A DNA stretch of 64,000 bases from Khoudiadiopia massiliensis (lineage in GTDB: Bacteria > Bacillota > Clostridia > Tissierellales > Peptoniphilaceae), in assembly GCA_900290095.1 (NCBI GenBank), contig OKQS01000001.1, positions 62,001-126,000 on the forward strand, read 5' to 3'. Position numbers and translations under genes: made by a program. Positions 10,967 to 19,552 of this stretch are shown piece by piece; within the stretch, counting starts at the first letter, position 1; each line of letters begins with the position of its first letter. Under the pieces are notes generated by a model. It made no database searches, was not told where the DNA came from, and worked only from the letters and a program-made list of their open reading frames with translations.

Positions 10967-13380
10967 AAGAGAATTATGAGCTGCCCGGACAGTTTTATCT
11001 TGGAAAAAGAGTTAATCCGGAAAATGGTCAGGAAAACGGAATCTATCTATATAACTCATCTGATCTGACAAGACACGCTGTTTGCGTAGGTATGACAGGT
11101 TCAGGGAAAACAGGTCTATGTATAGATCTTCTTGAGGAGGCTGTAATCGACGGAATTCCGGCCATAGTGATTGACCCTAAAGGAGATATGACCAACCTGG
11201 CCCTGACCTTTGAAAATTTGGAAGCAAGTTCTTTCTTGCCATGGATCAGGGAAGATCAGGCGACAAAAGAGGGAAAAACTAGAGAAGAATTGGCAGAAGG
11301 GCTTGCAAAAAGCTGGAAAGAGGGCCTGGCCCTTTGGGGCCAGGATGAAAATCGAATAAGGCTCTTGAATGAGTGTAAGGATTTGACCATATATACGCCT
11401 GCATCAAGTGCCGGAGTCCCGATCTCCATTGCTTCGGTAGGATCCTATCCCGGCCCGGAAATGATGGAAGATAAGGAAGGCCTTTCAGACCTCTTAAGTT
11501 CCACAGCCAATTCATTTTTAAATCTTTTGGGTCTACAGGAAGATCCCATGACTTCGGAAAAGCTGGTCCTTATTAGCAAGATTATCGAGACTGCTTGGTC
11601 GCAGGAAAAATCCATTGGGCTCAAAGAGCTGGTTTCCTATGTGTCTGATCCACCATTTAACACCCTGGGGGTTATGGACTTGGAGAGCTTTTATCCAAAG
11701 AAAGACAGGATGAAGCTGGCCATGATGTTCAACGCCCTTTTGGCTTCTCCGGGGGCAGCCGTCTGGTTTGAAGGTAGGGACTTGGACATACAGAAGCTCT
11801 TTTACAATGATAAGGGTAAGGCCAGGCTTTCAATTATTTCAATAAATCACTTGGATATGAAGGGACAGATGTTCTTTGTGAGCCTGTTATTGAATAAGGT
11901 TTTGGAATGGATGAAAAAGCAGTCGGGCACCTCATCATTGAGGGCAATCCTCTATATGGATGAGATCTTCGGATTTTTCCCACCGGTAGAGAATCCTCCA
12001 TCAAAAAAGCCCCTCCTGACCCTGCTCAAACAGGCCAGGGCCTACGGCCTGGGCTTGGTATTGGCCACTCAGAACCCTTCGGACCTGGACTATAAAGGCC
12101 TCTCTAATATAGGAACATGGTTTATTGGTAGGCTCCAGACCAAACAGGACAAGGACAGGCTCCTTGACGGCTTAAAAGTTGGAGAGGGCTCAGCTTTTGA
12201 AGATAAGGCAAAATTATCGGACCTCCTCTCAAAGCTTGAGAAGAGAAGTTTCCTGGTTAATAACGTTGATTCAGAGGGCCCTGAGCTCATCAAGTCCCGG
12301 TGGGCAATGTCATATCTGGCCGGACCTCTCACTGAAAATCAAATTAAAATGCTCAAAGAAGATGAGGGAAGTGAAGGGGAAATTCAGTCGGAGGTCAGTT
12401 CTGAAACTATACCGGAAGCAAGGGTTGAAGAGCCGGGCTTAAGCACTGTTGCATTGCCGAAAATTGACGGAGTTAAGCAATATGTCTTTGATCAAGGCAA
12501 GGGGGCCTACCTTCCACTGGTATATGGCCTTTATCATATTGCCTATAGCGACAGGTCCATGAAAAGACAAGCCAATATGAGTTCTTACAGAGCCACCATG
12601 ATCAAGGACGGTCCCTTTGCTCTTTATTGGAAGTCTGCCTATGAAGTCGATGGGGAGGCCGGAGATTTTTCAGGCGACCTGCCTGAGGGTTCAAAGGCTT
12701 TGACATCATATTTAAAGGTTGGGGGAAATGACCTGTCTTCTAAGGATATGAAAGAATGGGAGAGGAGCCTCAAAGATTATCTTTACAGGGAATCCGCCTA
12801 TATTCTCTATAAAAATGCCAAAACTGGACTGGTTTCTGAAGTTGGCGAGAGCCTTTCAGATTTTGCGGTCAGGGTTGATCTGAAGCTTAGGGAGGAAAGG
12901 GATAGGGAAGTAAAAAATCTCAGGGATTCCTACAGCAAAAAGATCGATGCTGCTCAAAATAAGATTGCAAGGGCTGAACAGAGCCTGGAGAGGGAAGAAA
13001 ACCAGGCTGAGAGGGCCAAGCAAAACACCCTTGTCAATGTTGGCTCGGCAATACTTGACGGCCTTTTAGGAAGGAAGTTTCTTTCAAAGACCACAGCCAA
13101 TAAGGCGGCAAGTGCGGCCAGGGCTGCATCCAGACAGAGGGAACAGTATTCCCACATAGCCGGAGCCAAGGAAAATATGGAGGCCAGGCAAGCCGAGTTG
13201 GCTGAGCTTGAGGAGAAATTGGATTCCGATCTCAGGCTTATTGAGGAAACTTATTCAACTTCAGCAGGGGAAATTGAGGAAGTCAGGCTCAGTCCCAACA
13301 AGACCTCCATATCTATTGAATCTTTATTCCTTTTGTGGGTTAAGGAAGATTCTTTAAAGGTTTTGAGCCAAGAGGATTGA
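10963..13380 (+). CDS. HerA/DUF87-type ATPase, function unknown
   Basis: An 805-residue P-loop ATPase of the HerA/FtsK-like class. Seen: Walker A GMTGSGKT (43-50), followed by IVIDPKGDM (about 69-76), a typical HerA/TraG 'DPKGD' segment. Walker B is AILYMDEIFGF (328-338), then a sensor-like LATQNPSD (367-374) and a putative arginine-rich segment IGRLQTKQDKDR. The C-terminal third is highly charged and predicted coiled coil (about 645-760), ending in a small globular tail. There is no signal peptide or membrane segment. The start overlaps the phosphoglucomutase stop by four bases. The family is widespread as 'ATP-binding protein', but I know of no assigned function and do not claim helicase activity. 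Confidence 0.85.
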   Translation: MKENYELPGQFYLGKRVNPENGQENGIYLYNSSDLTRHAVCVGMTGSGKTGLCIDLLEEAVIDGIPAIVIDPKGDMTNLALTFENLEASSFLPWIREDQATKEGKTREELAEGLAKSWKEGLALWGQDENRIRLLNECKDLTIYTPASSAGVPISIASVGSYPGPEMMEDKEGLSDLLSSTANSFLNLLGLQEDPMTSEKLVLISKIIETAWSQEKSIGLKELVSYVSDPPFNTLGVMDLESFYPKKDRMKLAMMFNALLASPGAAVWFEGRDLDIQKLFYNDKGKARLSIISINHLDMKGQMFFVSLLLNKVLEWMKKQSGTSSLRAILYMDEIFGFFPPVENPPSKKPLLTLLKQARAYGLGLVLATQNPSDLDYKGLSNIGTWFIGRLQTKQDKDRLLDGLKVGEGSAFEDKAKLSDLLSKLEKRSFLVNNVDSEGPELIKSRWAMSYLAGPLTENQIKMLKEDEGSEGEIQSEVSSETIPEARVEEPGLSTVALPKIDGVKQYVFDQGKGAYLPLVYGLYHIAYSDRSMKRQANMSSYRATMIKDGPFALYWKSAYEVDGEAGDFSGDLPEGSKALTSYLKVGGNDLSSKDMKEWERSLKDYLYRESAYILYKNAKTGLVSEVGESLSDFAVRVDLKLREERDREVKNLRDSYSKKIDAAQNKIARAEQSLEREENQAERAKQNTLVNVGSAILDGLLGRKFLSKTTANKAASAARAASRQREQYSHIAGAKENMEARQAELAELEEKLDSDLRLIEETYSTSAGEIEEVRLSPNKTSISIESLFLLWVKEDSLKVLSQED

Positions 13381-13389
13381 AAGGTAGAC

Positions 13390-13419
13390 TTATCACGAAT
13401 GAAAGGTCTATACTATAAT
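13390..13419 (+). promoter_or_regulatory. Putative sigma-A promoter of a short leader unit
   Basis: TTATCA (13390-13395), an 18-base spacer and a perfect TATAAT (13414-13419), just after the ATPase stop. Transcription would begin near 13426 and run into the hairpin at 13548-13591, giving a transcript of about 170 bases unless it reads through into the surface-protein gene. Confidence 0.5.
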
Positions 13420-13441
13420 TATTCTTTTGTATAAATTTTAG

Positions 13442-13570
13442 ATGAAAGTTGACAAGGATATGGCCGAATTATCAAAATTGATTAGACAGAAAGACAAGGT
13501 CTATTTGCATGCCATAAATGTCATATACAATTTAAAATTTTTTAGAAAACAGGTCAGGAGGATTGCCTAA
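13442..13570 (+). CDS. Possible 42-residue leader peptide or spurious short ORF
   Basis: An ATG-initiated reading frame of 42 codons, starting MKVDKDMAELSKLIRQ and ending in the basic stretch FFRKQVRRIA. It starts about 16 bases after the inferred transcription start at 13426. Its last six codons lie within the left arm of the hairpin at 13548-13566 and its TAA stop (13568-13570) lies in the hairpin loop. There is no recognisable Shine-Dalgarno sequence, which argues against efficient translation. I recognise no family. It could be a leader peptide whose translation disrupts the terminator, or a chance ORF over a small RNA. Confidence 0.25.
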   Translation: MKVDKDMAELSKLIRQKDKVYLHAINVIYNLKFFRKQVRRIA

Positions 13571-13602
13571 AAGCAATTCTCCTGACCTGTTTATGTTTTT
13601 TA
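13548..13602 (+). terminator. Strong terminator/attenuator before the surface-protein gene
   Basis: 19-base stem (13548-13566 with 13573-13591, one G-T wobble), six-base loop, then ATG and a T6 run (13595-13600). It closes the short unit starting near 13426 and also ends the upstream ATPase operon. It lies 34 bases before the ATG of the surface-protein gene, so that gene either has its own weak promoter or depends on readthrough. Confidence 0.85.
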
Positions 13603-13635
13603 AGACTAAATTTTTAAATAATTGAGGAGGTAAAA

Positions 13636-16600
13636 ATGAAAGGGAAAAAGAAAGTATTAATTTTTCTGCTGCTTTTTTTAGCTTTAGTTTTGCAAATTTC
13701 ACATCCGGCTGAAGTTCAAGCTGCGGGGGGTAAAACTTTTACTGTTACCGTGAGACCAATGGGCGATACAGGTGAGGGGACCCTTGTTGGGGAATATGAC
13801 ACTTTTTATGATGCAATAGGAAATTGCAAACAGGAGGACCTGACAAATCAGTACGTTGTAACCATTAATAAAGACTATACAGTTCCGGCTGATGAAGCTA
13901 TGTGGGGAAAATCCCAAGTAAATATTTTAATAAAGTCAAGGAAAGGTGAGGCTTACACTTTAAAACGCACCGGTAATCGTAATTTTATTAGTTTGTTGGG
14001 TAATGTGAAATTAAGTTTTGAAAATATAATTTTAGACGGAAATAACAATATAGAATTTCTATATTTAACAGAAAATTCCACATTGACTTTAGGAACAGGC
14101 TCGGTTGTGCAGAACTTTACTGATACAACTCATTTTGACGGTCCGGCAATTAAATTGATAGGAAAGTCAACATTGAATATAGAAGCAGGGGCCACCATTC
14201 AAAACAATAAGGGTTTAAACCAAGGCGGTGTAATAGAAGGCTCTTCTGAGGATTCTATTATAAATATAAATGGAGGAACTTTCAAAAACAATACTTGTGA
14301 GAAATATGGCGGAGTGTTGGCAACTTGGGGAAAATTGAACGTTACCGGTGGAAAATTTGAAAATAATAAAGCTAAATATGGCGGTGCAATTGCCAGCTTT
14401 AAAAAGGCCGAGACAAGCATAGAAAATGCCATATTTAAAGATAATGAAGCGAAACAGGGCGGTGCCATTATTAATTATAATGATATAGATTTAAAAACCA
14501 CCACCTTTGAAGGAAATAAAGCAAAATGGGGTGGCTCAATTTTCAGCAAAAATTCATTATCTGTAACAGAATCACAGTTTAATGGGAATGTTGCCGGGAC
14601 CCAAGGCGGAGCAATTTATATAAATAAAGGGAATTTAAATATAGATAAATCACAATTTACAGAAAATAGTTCCCAAACAGGAGGTGGAGCTGTATTCATC
14701 GCAGTAGACACCAATAATTTGACAAAAGTAATTGATAGTCAATTTTCAAAAAATGAATCTCCGTATGGAGGTGGAATTTACCTGGGAAAAGATTCTAAAC
14801 TTCAAGTTGAGAAATCGGAATTTTCAGGTAATCAAGCTGCATATGGCGGAGGAATTGTAACATCATTGGGTGTAAATATTGATATAAGTAAATCAAATAT
14901 ATCAATAAATAAATCAAGATTCCTAGAAAATGAAGCTCTTCAAGGTGGCGGATTATTAACGGCCTTACCGACACAAATAGAAGGATCGGTATTTAATAAG
15001 AATAAAGCTAATTTTCATCCCCAAGATGATCAGAAAAACCCACATTCATCAGGTAACGGTGGTGCAATATATGTAATGAATTATCAAACTGACATTAAGA
15101 GTACAGAGTTCAATGAAAACTGGGCTTTTGGATCGGGAGCTGCATTAAACATTAGCGGCTGGTCAAGAGATGATGATGGTAACATAACCGGTATAAAAAC
15201 AGAAATACTGATAAATATTACAAATAATACCAAGTTTAACGGAAATATAGTAGAAGTAGGTCAGGGTGGGGCAATTTATGTCAATCCTTATGAATATGCA
15301 TACGAAATTAAAGATAAAGATGCCTATACTAAGTTAAATACGGATAATACCACTCTATTCCTTAAAAATATGACAAAACACAGGCTTTTCCAACCACCCA
15401 AAAACTATCAGAAGTTTTCCAATCTTCAATTCGACAAGAATTCAGACGTTAAGCATGGAATATTGCAGGTTGAAAGTCTTTTGAACAACTACGACGTCAA
15501 CTATAAAAACAATTATGCCATAATCAGCTTCGACCCTAATGGCGGAAGCGGTAAAATGGACAATCAAATTGTTGAATTCAAAGAAGATGAGGGAAAGACA
15601 GGAAGCTATAAACTGCCGGAAAACAAATTCACACCGCCCGAGGGCCAACAATTTAAAGGCTGGGAGATTGACGGAAAAGAATATAAGGTTGGAGATACTA
15701 TCAGTGTAGAAAAAAATATTGTGGTAAAGGCACTTTGGACCAAAGCCTCAAATCCCCAGCAACCATATAAGCCCACCGATACAGATGTGATCGGCGGAGA
15801 CGACAGGATAGACACGGCAGGAAAGATTTCAAAGAAATATTATTCCTACGCCGATAATGTAATCATTGCCAGAAAAGATGACTTCCCTGATGCTCTGACA
15901 GCAAGCGTATTGGCTAAAGCACTGAATGCTCCAATCCTTCTTACAGACACTAACAAGCTGGATGAGAGGGTGGCAAACGAGCTTAAGAGATTGGGCGTTA
16001 AGAAGGCCTATATCATTGGCCGTGAAAATGCCATATCAGAGTTTACAGAATCCGAGATCAAAAAGATTACCGGTGCTACCGAGAGAATAGGCGGTTCCGA
16101 CAGGTACGAAACTTCAAGCCTAGTGGCAAATAAAGTGGTAAGCCTTGTGGGTAAAAAGGGACGTGCAGTTGTAGCAACCGGTCAGAATTTTGCGGACTCA
16201 CTTTCGATAAGTCCCTATGCTGCCAAGATGGGATATCCCATTCTTTTGGTAAAGCAGAATAAGCTTCCACAGATCATAAGCAAAACCATAAAGGACCTTT
16301 CAATAAATGAAGTCTATATTGTGGGAGGCGACAGTGCTGTATCGGTCAAACTGGAAAAGACACTTCCGAAACTCATCAAGAGGATAGGTGGGATTGACCG
16401 CTACGAGACATCTGCAAAGATTGCGGATGAGTTCTTTACAAACGCAAAGAAAGCCTATATGGCTTCAGGTCAGGTATTTGCTGATGCCCTGGTAATAGGG
16501 CCTGTGGCTGCCAATGACAATGCTCCTGTGCTTTTGACAAAGAAGAGTGAGCTTCCCAAAGCAATAAAGGCAAACATTGACAGGGTTCACTATGAGAAGA

Positions 16601-16659
16601 TCACCATTGTCGGACTTGAGAATGCGGTTTCAAAGGCAGTAATTGAAGCTATAAAATAA
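13636..16659 (+). CDS. Secreted cell-wall protein with Pmp-like repeats and CWB2 anchors
   Basis: A 1007-residue surface protein, probably an adhesin or structural wall protein. Residues 1-30 are a signal peptide (KGKKK, a hydrophobic core, cleavage near VQAA). Residues about 190-550 hold roughly a dozen degenerate repeats FxxNxAxxGGAI (for example FENNKAKYGGAIA, FKDNEAKQGGAII, FNGNIVEVGQGGAIYV), the FxxN/GGAI signature of chlamydial Pmp beta-helices. Residues about 628-703 are an InlB-type B repeat (FDPNGGSGKM to FKGWEIDG). Residues 718-1007 are three cell-wall-binding repeat 2 units (GGDDRIDTAGKIS, GGSDRYETSS, GGIDRYETSAK), which bind secondary wall polymers. GAGGAGG precedes the ATG. The repeat region is visibly more AT-rich than its neighbours, and the gene stands alone between two terminators, suggesting an acquired or fast-evolving unit. 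Confidence 0.9.
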   Translation: MKGKKKVLIFLLLFLALVLQISHPAEVQAAGGKTFTVTVRPMGDTGEGTLVGEYDTFYDAIGNCKQEDLTNQYVVTINKDYTVPADEAMWGKSQVNILIKSRKGEAYTLKRTGNRNFISLLGNVKLSFENIILDGNNNIEFLYLTENSTLTLGTGSVVQNFTDTTHFDGPAIKLIGKSTLNIEAGATIQNNKGLNQGGVIEGSSEDSIININGGTFKNNTCEKYGGVLATWGKLNVTGGKFENNKAKYGGAIASFKKAETSIENAIFKDNEAKQGGAIINYNDIDLKTTTFEGNKAKWGGSIFSKNSLSVTESQFNGNVAGTQGGAIYINKGNLNIDKSQFTENSSQTGGGAVFIAVDTNNLTKVIDSQFSKNESPYGGGIYLGKDSKLQVEKSEFSGNQAAYGGGIVTSLGVNIDISKSNISINKSRFLENEALQGGGLLTALPTQIEGSVFNKNKANFHPQDDQKNPHSSGNGGAIYVMNYQTDIKSTEFNENWAFGSGAALNISGWSRDDDGNITGIKTEILINITNNTKFNGNIVEVGQGGAIYVNPYEYAYEIKDKDAYTKLNTDNTTLFLKNMTKHRLFQPPKNYQKFSNLQFDKNSDVKHGILQVESLLNNYDVNYKNNYAIISFDPNGGSGKMDNQIVEFKEDEGKTGSYKLPENKFTPPEGQQFKGWEIDGKEYKVGDTISVEKNIVVKALWTKASNPQQPYKPTDTDVIGGDDRIDTAGKISKKYYSYADNVIIARKDDFPDALTASVLAKALNAPILLTDTNKLDERVANELKRLGVKKAYIIGRENAISEFTESEIKKITGATERIGGSDRYETSSLVANKVVSLVGKKGRAVVATGQNFADSLSISPYAAKMGYPILLVKQNKLPQIISKTIKDLSINEVYIVGGDSAVSVKLEKTLPKLIKRIGGIDRYETSAKIADEFFTNAKKAYMASGQVFADALVIGPVAANDNAPVLLTKKSELPKAIKANIDRVHYEKITIVGLENAVSKAVIEAIK

Positions 16660-16690
16660 GTTTAAAATATAAACAGAAAAAAAACATAAG

Positions 16691-16724
16691 GGCAGCCCGG
16701 ATCACTCATATCCGGGCTGTTTTA
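16691..16724. terminator. Bidirectional terminator between convergent genes
   Basis: Nine-base perfect stem CAGCCCGGA (16693-16701) with 16711-16719, extended by two G-T wobbles, followed on the plus strand by TTTT. On the minus strand the hairpin is followed by a T-rich stretch (A-run at about 16676-16684 on the plus strand). It serves the surface-protein gene and the convergent sbcC. Confidence 0.85.
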
Positions 16725-16738
16725 CTTGTGTTGAAATT

Positions 16739-19552
16739 TTAAAGAATTATTTCAACTTCCGACCCCTTTGCAGGACTCTTTGTCACAAGGATCTGCTTAT
16801 CAATGGATTCTTTTAGCATGGGGACGTGGGATATTATGGCTATCAGCTTATTGCTTAGGCTAAGATTTGCCAAGGCATTTAGGGCCTTCATCAAGCTCTC
16901 GTCGTCAAGAGACCCGAAGCCCTCATCGATGAAAAGGCAATCGGGCTTTATACCGCCCGAAGACATGGTTACCTCTTCAGAAAGGCCCAGGGCCAGGGAT
17001 AGGGCCGCCAGGAAGGACTCGCCGCCCGAAAGGCTCTTTACCGACCTCTCCGTCCCGTTATAGTGGTCTGTAACCGAGAGATCAAGCCCGGTCTTGGTCC
17101 TGAGATTTTCAGGATCATCCTTTCTCTTGAGCTCATATTGGGCCGAAGACATGGCCATGAGGTGCCTGTTTGCCTTAAAAAGGATCCTGTCCAGATAGGC
17201 CATTTGAACAAAGCTTTCAAAACTTATCCTCTCTTTACCCCGGAGCTGACCCGAGCAGGTGTCTGATAGGTTTCCAACCAGAGCCCAGTCCTTTTCAAGG
17301 TTTTTCATCTGAGTGTATTCCTTTTCCAGACCTCTTTTAGTTTTATTATGATTTTCCAGGAGGATTGAAAGCCTATTTATGGTGTCTTGGCAATCCTGTT
17401 TTTCCTCGCTCAGGGCCTCGTGCCGATCTTCAAGACTCTTTAAATCATCACATTTAACCGATTCTATAGCTGAGGTAAGTTTGTCGTAAAGGGCTTGAAG
17501 TTTGGCCTTTTCTCCCAGCTTATTATTAAGTTGAGCTTCAGCATTTTTAAGCCTCTTATCGAGATAATCCCGCTCATTCCTAATATCATCCAAGGCTTTT
17601 TCAGCTTCTTTGAGGCCGGGATAGGCCAGCTTTTCCTTTTGGACACTTATTTGTTTCTTTATTTCTTCAATAGTTGACTTGTGGCCTGCCAGCTTTTCCT
17701 TGCTTTTTGACAGACTTTCTTTTAAAGATTGGACCCGGGCTTCCTTATCAGCCAGGCCGGCCTGACTTTTTTCTATAGCCTCAAGTTTTTTCATCAGGAC
17801 TTCAATATCTTTTTTACAGGCCTTGAGTTGGTCTGATTTTTCTTTCTTTATACTTTCCAACTCATTGAAAACATCCTCCATGAAGCCCTTGACATCAGAA
17901 AAATTAGGATTGGCCAGGGCTTCAGTAAGAGTTGAGTTGGGCAAAAGCTCCTTATAACTCTTGTAGAAAGTCTTTTCCAGAGACTCGATATTGGCCCTTA
18001 TTTTTATGATCTCAGAGCTTAATTCCGACATATTATCCCTGGATTTATTGCAGGCATCCTCATGGGCCTTAAGATCGCTTTCGCTTATGTAATCATGGGG
18101 CAGGGGGGCTTTATGGGGGTGGTCCTTTGAGCCGCAGACAGGACAAGGCATACCGTCAACCAGCTCCTCTGCCATGATCCCGGCCCGGCTTGCATTGAAG
18201 ATCCTTCTCAATCTTTGAAGCTCATTGCTTTGATCAAGATAGGACTTATCAACTTCTTTATAGGTGGCTAAGGCCTCGGATAGAGTGGTTCTTTTGTCAT
18301 TCAAAGGGCCCACTTGGTCCAAAAGTTCACATAAAATATTCACTTTTCCTTGCAGGTCCTTAACTGAATCGGCCAGCTTATTTTTATCTTCAATAAGACT
18401 TGCCCTGTTGGAAATCAGATCCCTGTCGGTCTTTAATGAAATTTCTTTATCCTTGAGACTTCTTTCAATATCCCTGATTTGATCTTCAGTCTTATTTTTT
18501 TCATCTTCGGTATCTTTCAACCTTAAGTCGGACTCTTCCAAATCCTTGTAGTCGCCAAGGCTGTTTTCTAAAATATTTATTTTTTTTGATAGGATGTCCA
18601 GCTTTGGCAGGTCCTTTTTCATTTCTTCAAACTCAGCTTCCAAGCGTTCTATACCAAGCTCATTTTCCTGAATTTGCTCAAAAAGGGACTCCTGCTCCTC
18701 AATGTTCTTCTGCCTGTTTTCTCCTGTAATAATATCCTTACGGAGAGAATCAAGTTCCGAAGACAATGCATCAAGCCTATTAGAGTATTTGTCCTTTTTG
18801 TCGACTTCATATTCCAGGGTCTTATCAAGTTGGGACAAGAAGTCGTCTACAAGGATATTTCCTGCCTCCATGGATTCATAGTAAGAATATTGGGGATCGT
18901 CATCATCGAAAGAAAAGGCATCGAGATAGAAGCGTATCCTCTCATAGCCCTTGTCAATCCTGCTTTTTATTTCCCTGAGCCTGGTCTTGAGCTTTTCTTC
19001 AAAAATCCTATAAACATCGGTATTAAAAAGCCTCCTATATATCTCTCCCGTCTGGTTGGTGTCGGAAAAGAGGAGTTTGCGGAAGTCTCCCTGGGCTATC
19101 ATGGAAATCCTGGAAAATTGGTCCCTGTTTATGCCCAAGATATTTTCTATCTCCTTGCTTACAGCATCATAGCCGGCGGCAATTTCATGATTTCCCAGGC
19201 TTAGACTGGCGGATGAGGCTTGTCTTGTAGTTCCCTTGCCGGAGATCTTGGGCCTTTCATATGCAGGACTCCTCCTAATCAGATATTCCTTATTGCCGTT
19301 GACAAAGACCAGCTCGACAAAAGTGGGGGTTTTGGGATCTGAGTAGCGGGACCTGAGCATGCCTGCCTGTCTGTCATCTCCGGATGCCTGACCGTATAGG
19401 GCAAAGGATATGGCGTCAAATATGCTGGTCTTTCCTGAACCCGTATCCCCGCTGATCAAATATAGGCCGCTTGATCCCAATTTTTTAAAGGGGATTTCAA
19501 CAAGGTCGGAATAGGGGCCGAAAGCCGATATTTTCAGATTAAGGGGTCTCAT
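16739..19552 (-). CDS. sbcC: Exonuclease subunit SbcC (Rad50-like)
   Basis: ATPase subunit of the SbcCD nuclease, which processes DNA hairpins and double-strand breaks. The 937 residues have the Rad50/SMC layout: Walker A GDTGSGKT (35-42), a Q-loop region, a long coiled coil (about 180-440), zinc hook CPVC (470-473), a second coiled coil, the ABC signature LSGGESFLAALS and Walker B CLFIDEGFGSLDDES near the C-terminus. Its ATG overlaps the sbcD stop by four bases (ATGA), so translation is coupled. It is the last gene of rqcH-sbcD-sbcC, ending at the bidirectional terminator. Confidence 0.96.
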   Translation of the reverse strand: MRPLNLKISAFGPYSDLVEIPFKKLGSSGLYLISGDTGSGKTSIFDAISFALYGQASGDDRQAGMLRSRYSDPKTPTFVELVFVNGNKEYLIRRSPAYERPKISGKGTTRQASSASLSLGNHEIAAGYDAVSKEIENILGINRDQFSRISMIAQGDFRKLLFSDTNQTGEIYRRLFNTDVYRIFEEKLKTRLREIKSRIDKGYERIRFYLDAFSFDDDDPQYSYYESMEAGNILVDDFLSQLDKTLEYEVDKKDKYSNRLDALSSELDSLRKDIITGENRQKNIEEQESLFEQIQENELGIERLEAEFEEMKKDLPKLDILSKKINILENSLGDYKDLEESDLRLKDTEDEKNKTEDQIRDIERSLKDKEISLKTDRDLISNRASLIEDKNKLADSVKDLQGKVNILCELLDQVGPLNDKRTTLSEALATYKEVDKSYLDQSNELQRLRRIFNASRAGIMAEELVDGMPCPVCGSKDHPHKAPLPHDYISESDLKAHEDACNKSRDNMSELSSEIIKIRANIESLEKTFYKSYKELLPNSTLTEALANPNFSDVKGFMEDVFNELESIKKEKSDQLKACKKDIEVLMKKLEAIEKSQAGLADKEARVQSLKESLSKSKEKLAGHKSTIEEIKKQISVQKEKLAYPGLKEAEKALDDIRNERDYLDKRLKNAEAQLNNKLGEKAKLQALYDKLTSAIESVKCDDLKSLEDRHEALSEEKQDCQDTINRLSILLENHNKTKRGLEKEYTQMKNLEKDWALVGNLSDTCSGQLRGKERISFESFVQMAYLDRILFKANRHLMAMSSAQYELKRKDDPENLRTKTGLDLSVTDHYNGTERSVKSLSGGESFLAALSLALGLSEEVTMSSGGIKPDCLFIDEGFGSLDDESLMKALNALANLSLSNKLIAIISHVPMLKESIDKQILVTKSPAKGSEVEIIL

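Noticed and set aside
10963-16659. ATPase plus large surface protein considered as a defence or secretion system
   Set aside because: They are separated by a strong terminator and share no hallmark genes such as nucleases, methylases or pilins; nothing supports a joint system.
18674-19204. 176-codon plus-strand ORF inside sbcC
   Set aside because: Fully antisense to the well-supported sbcC coiled-coil coding; no ribosome binding site or family match.
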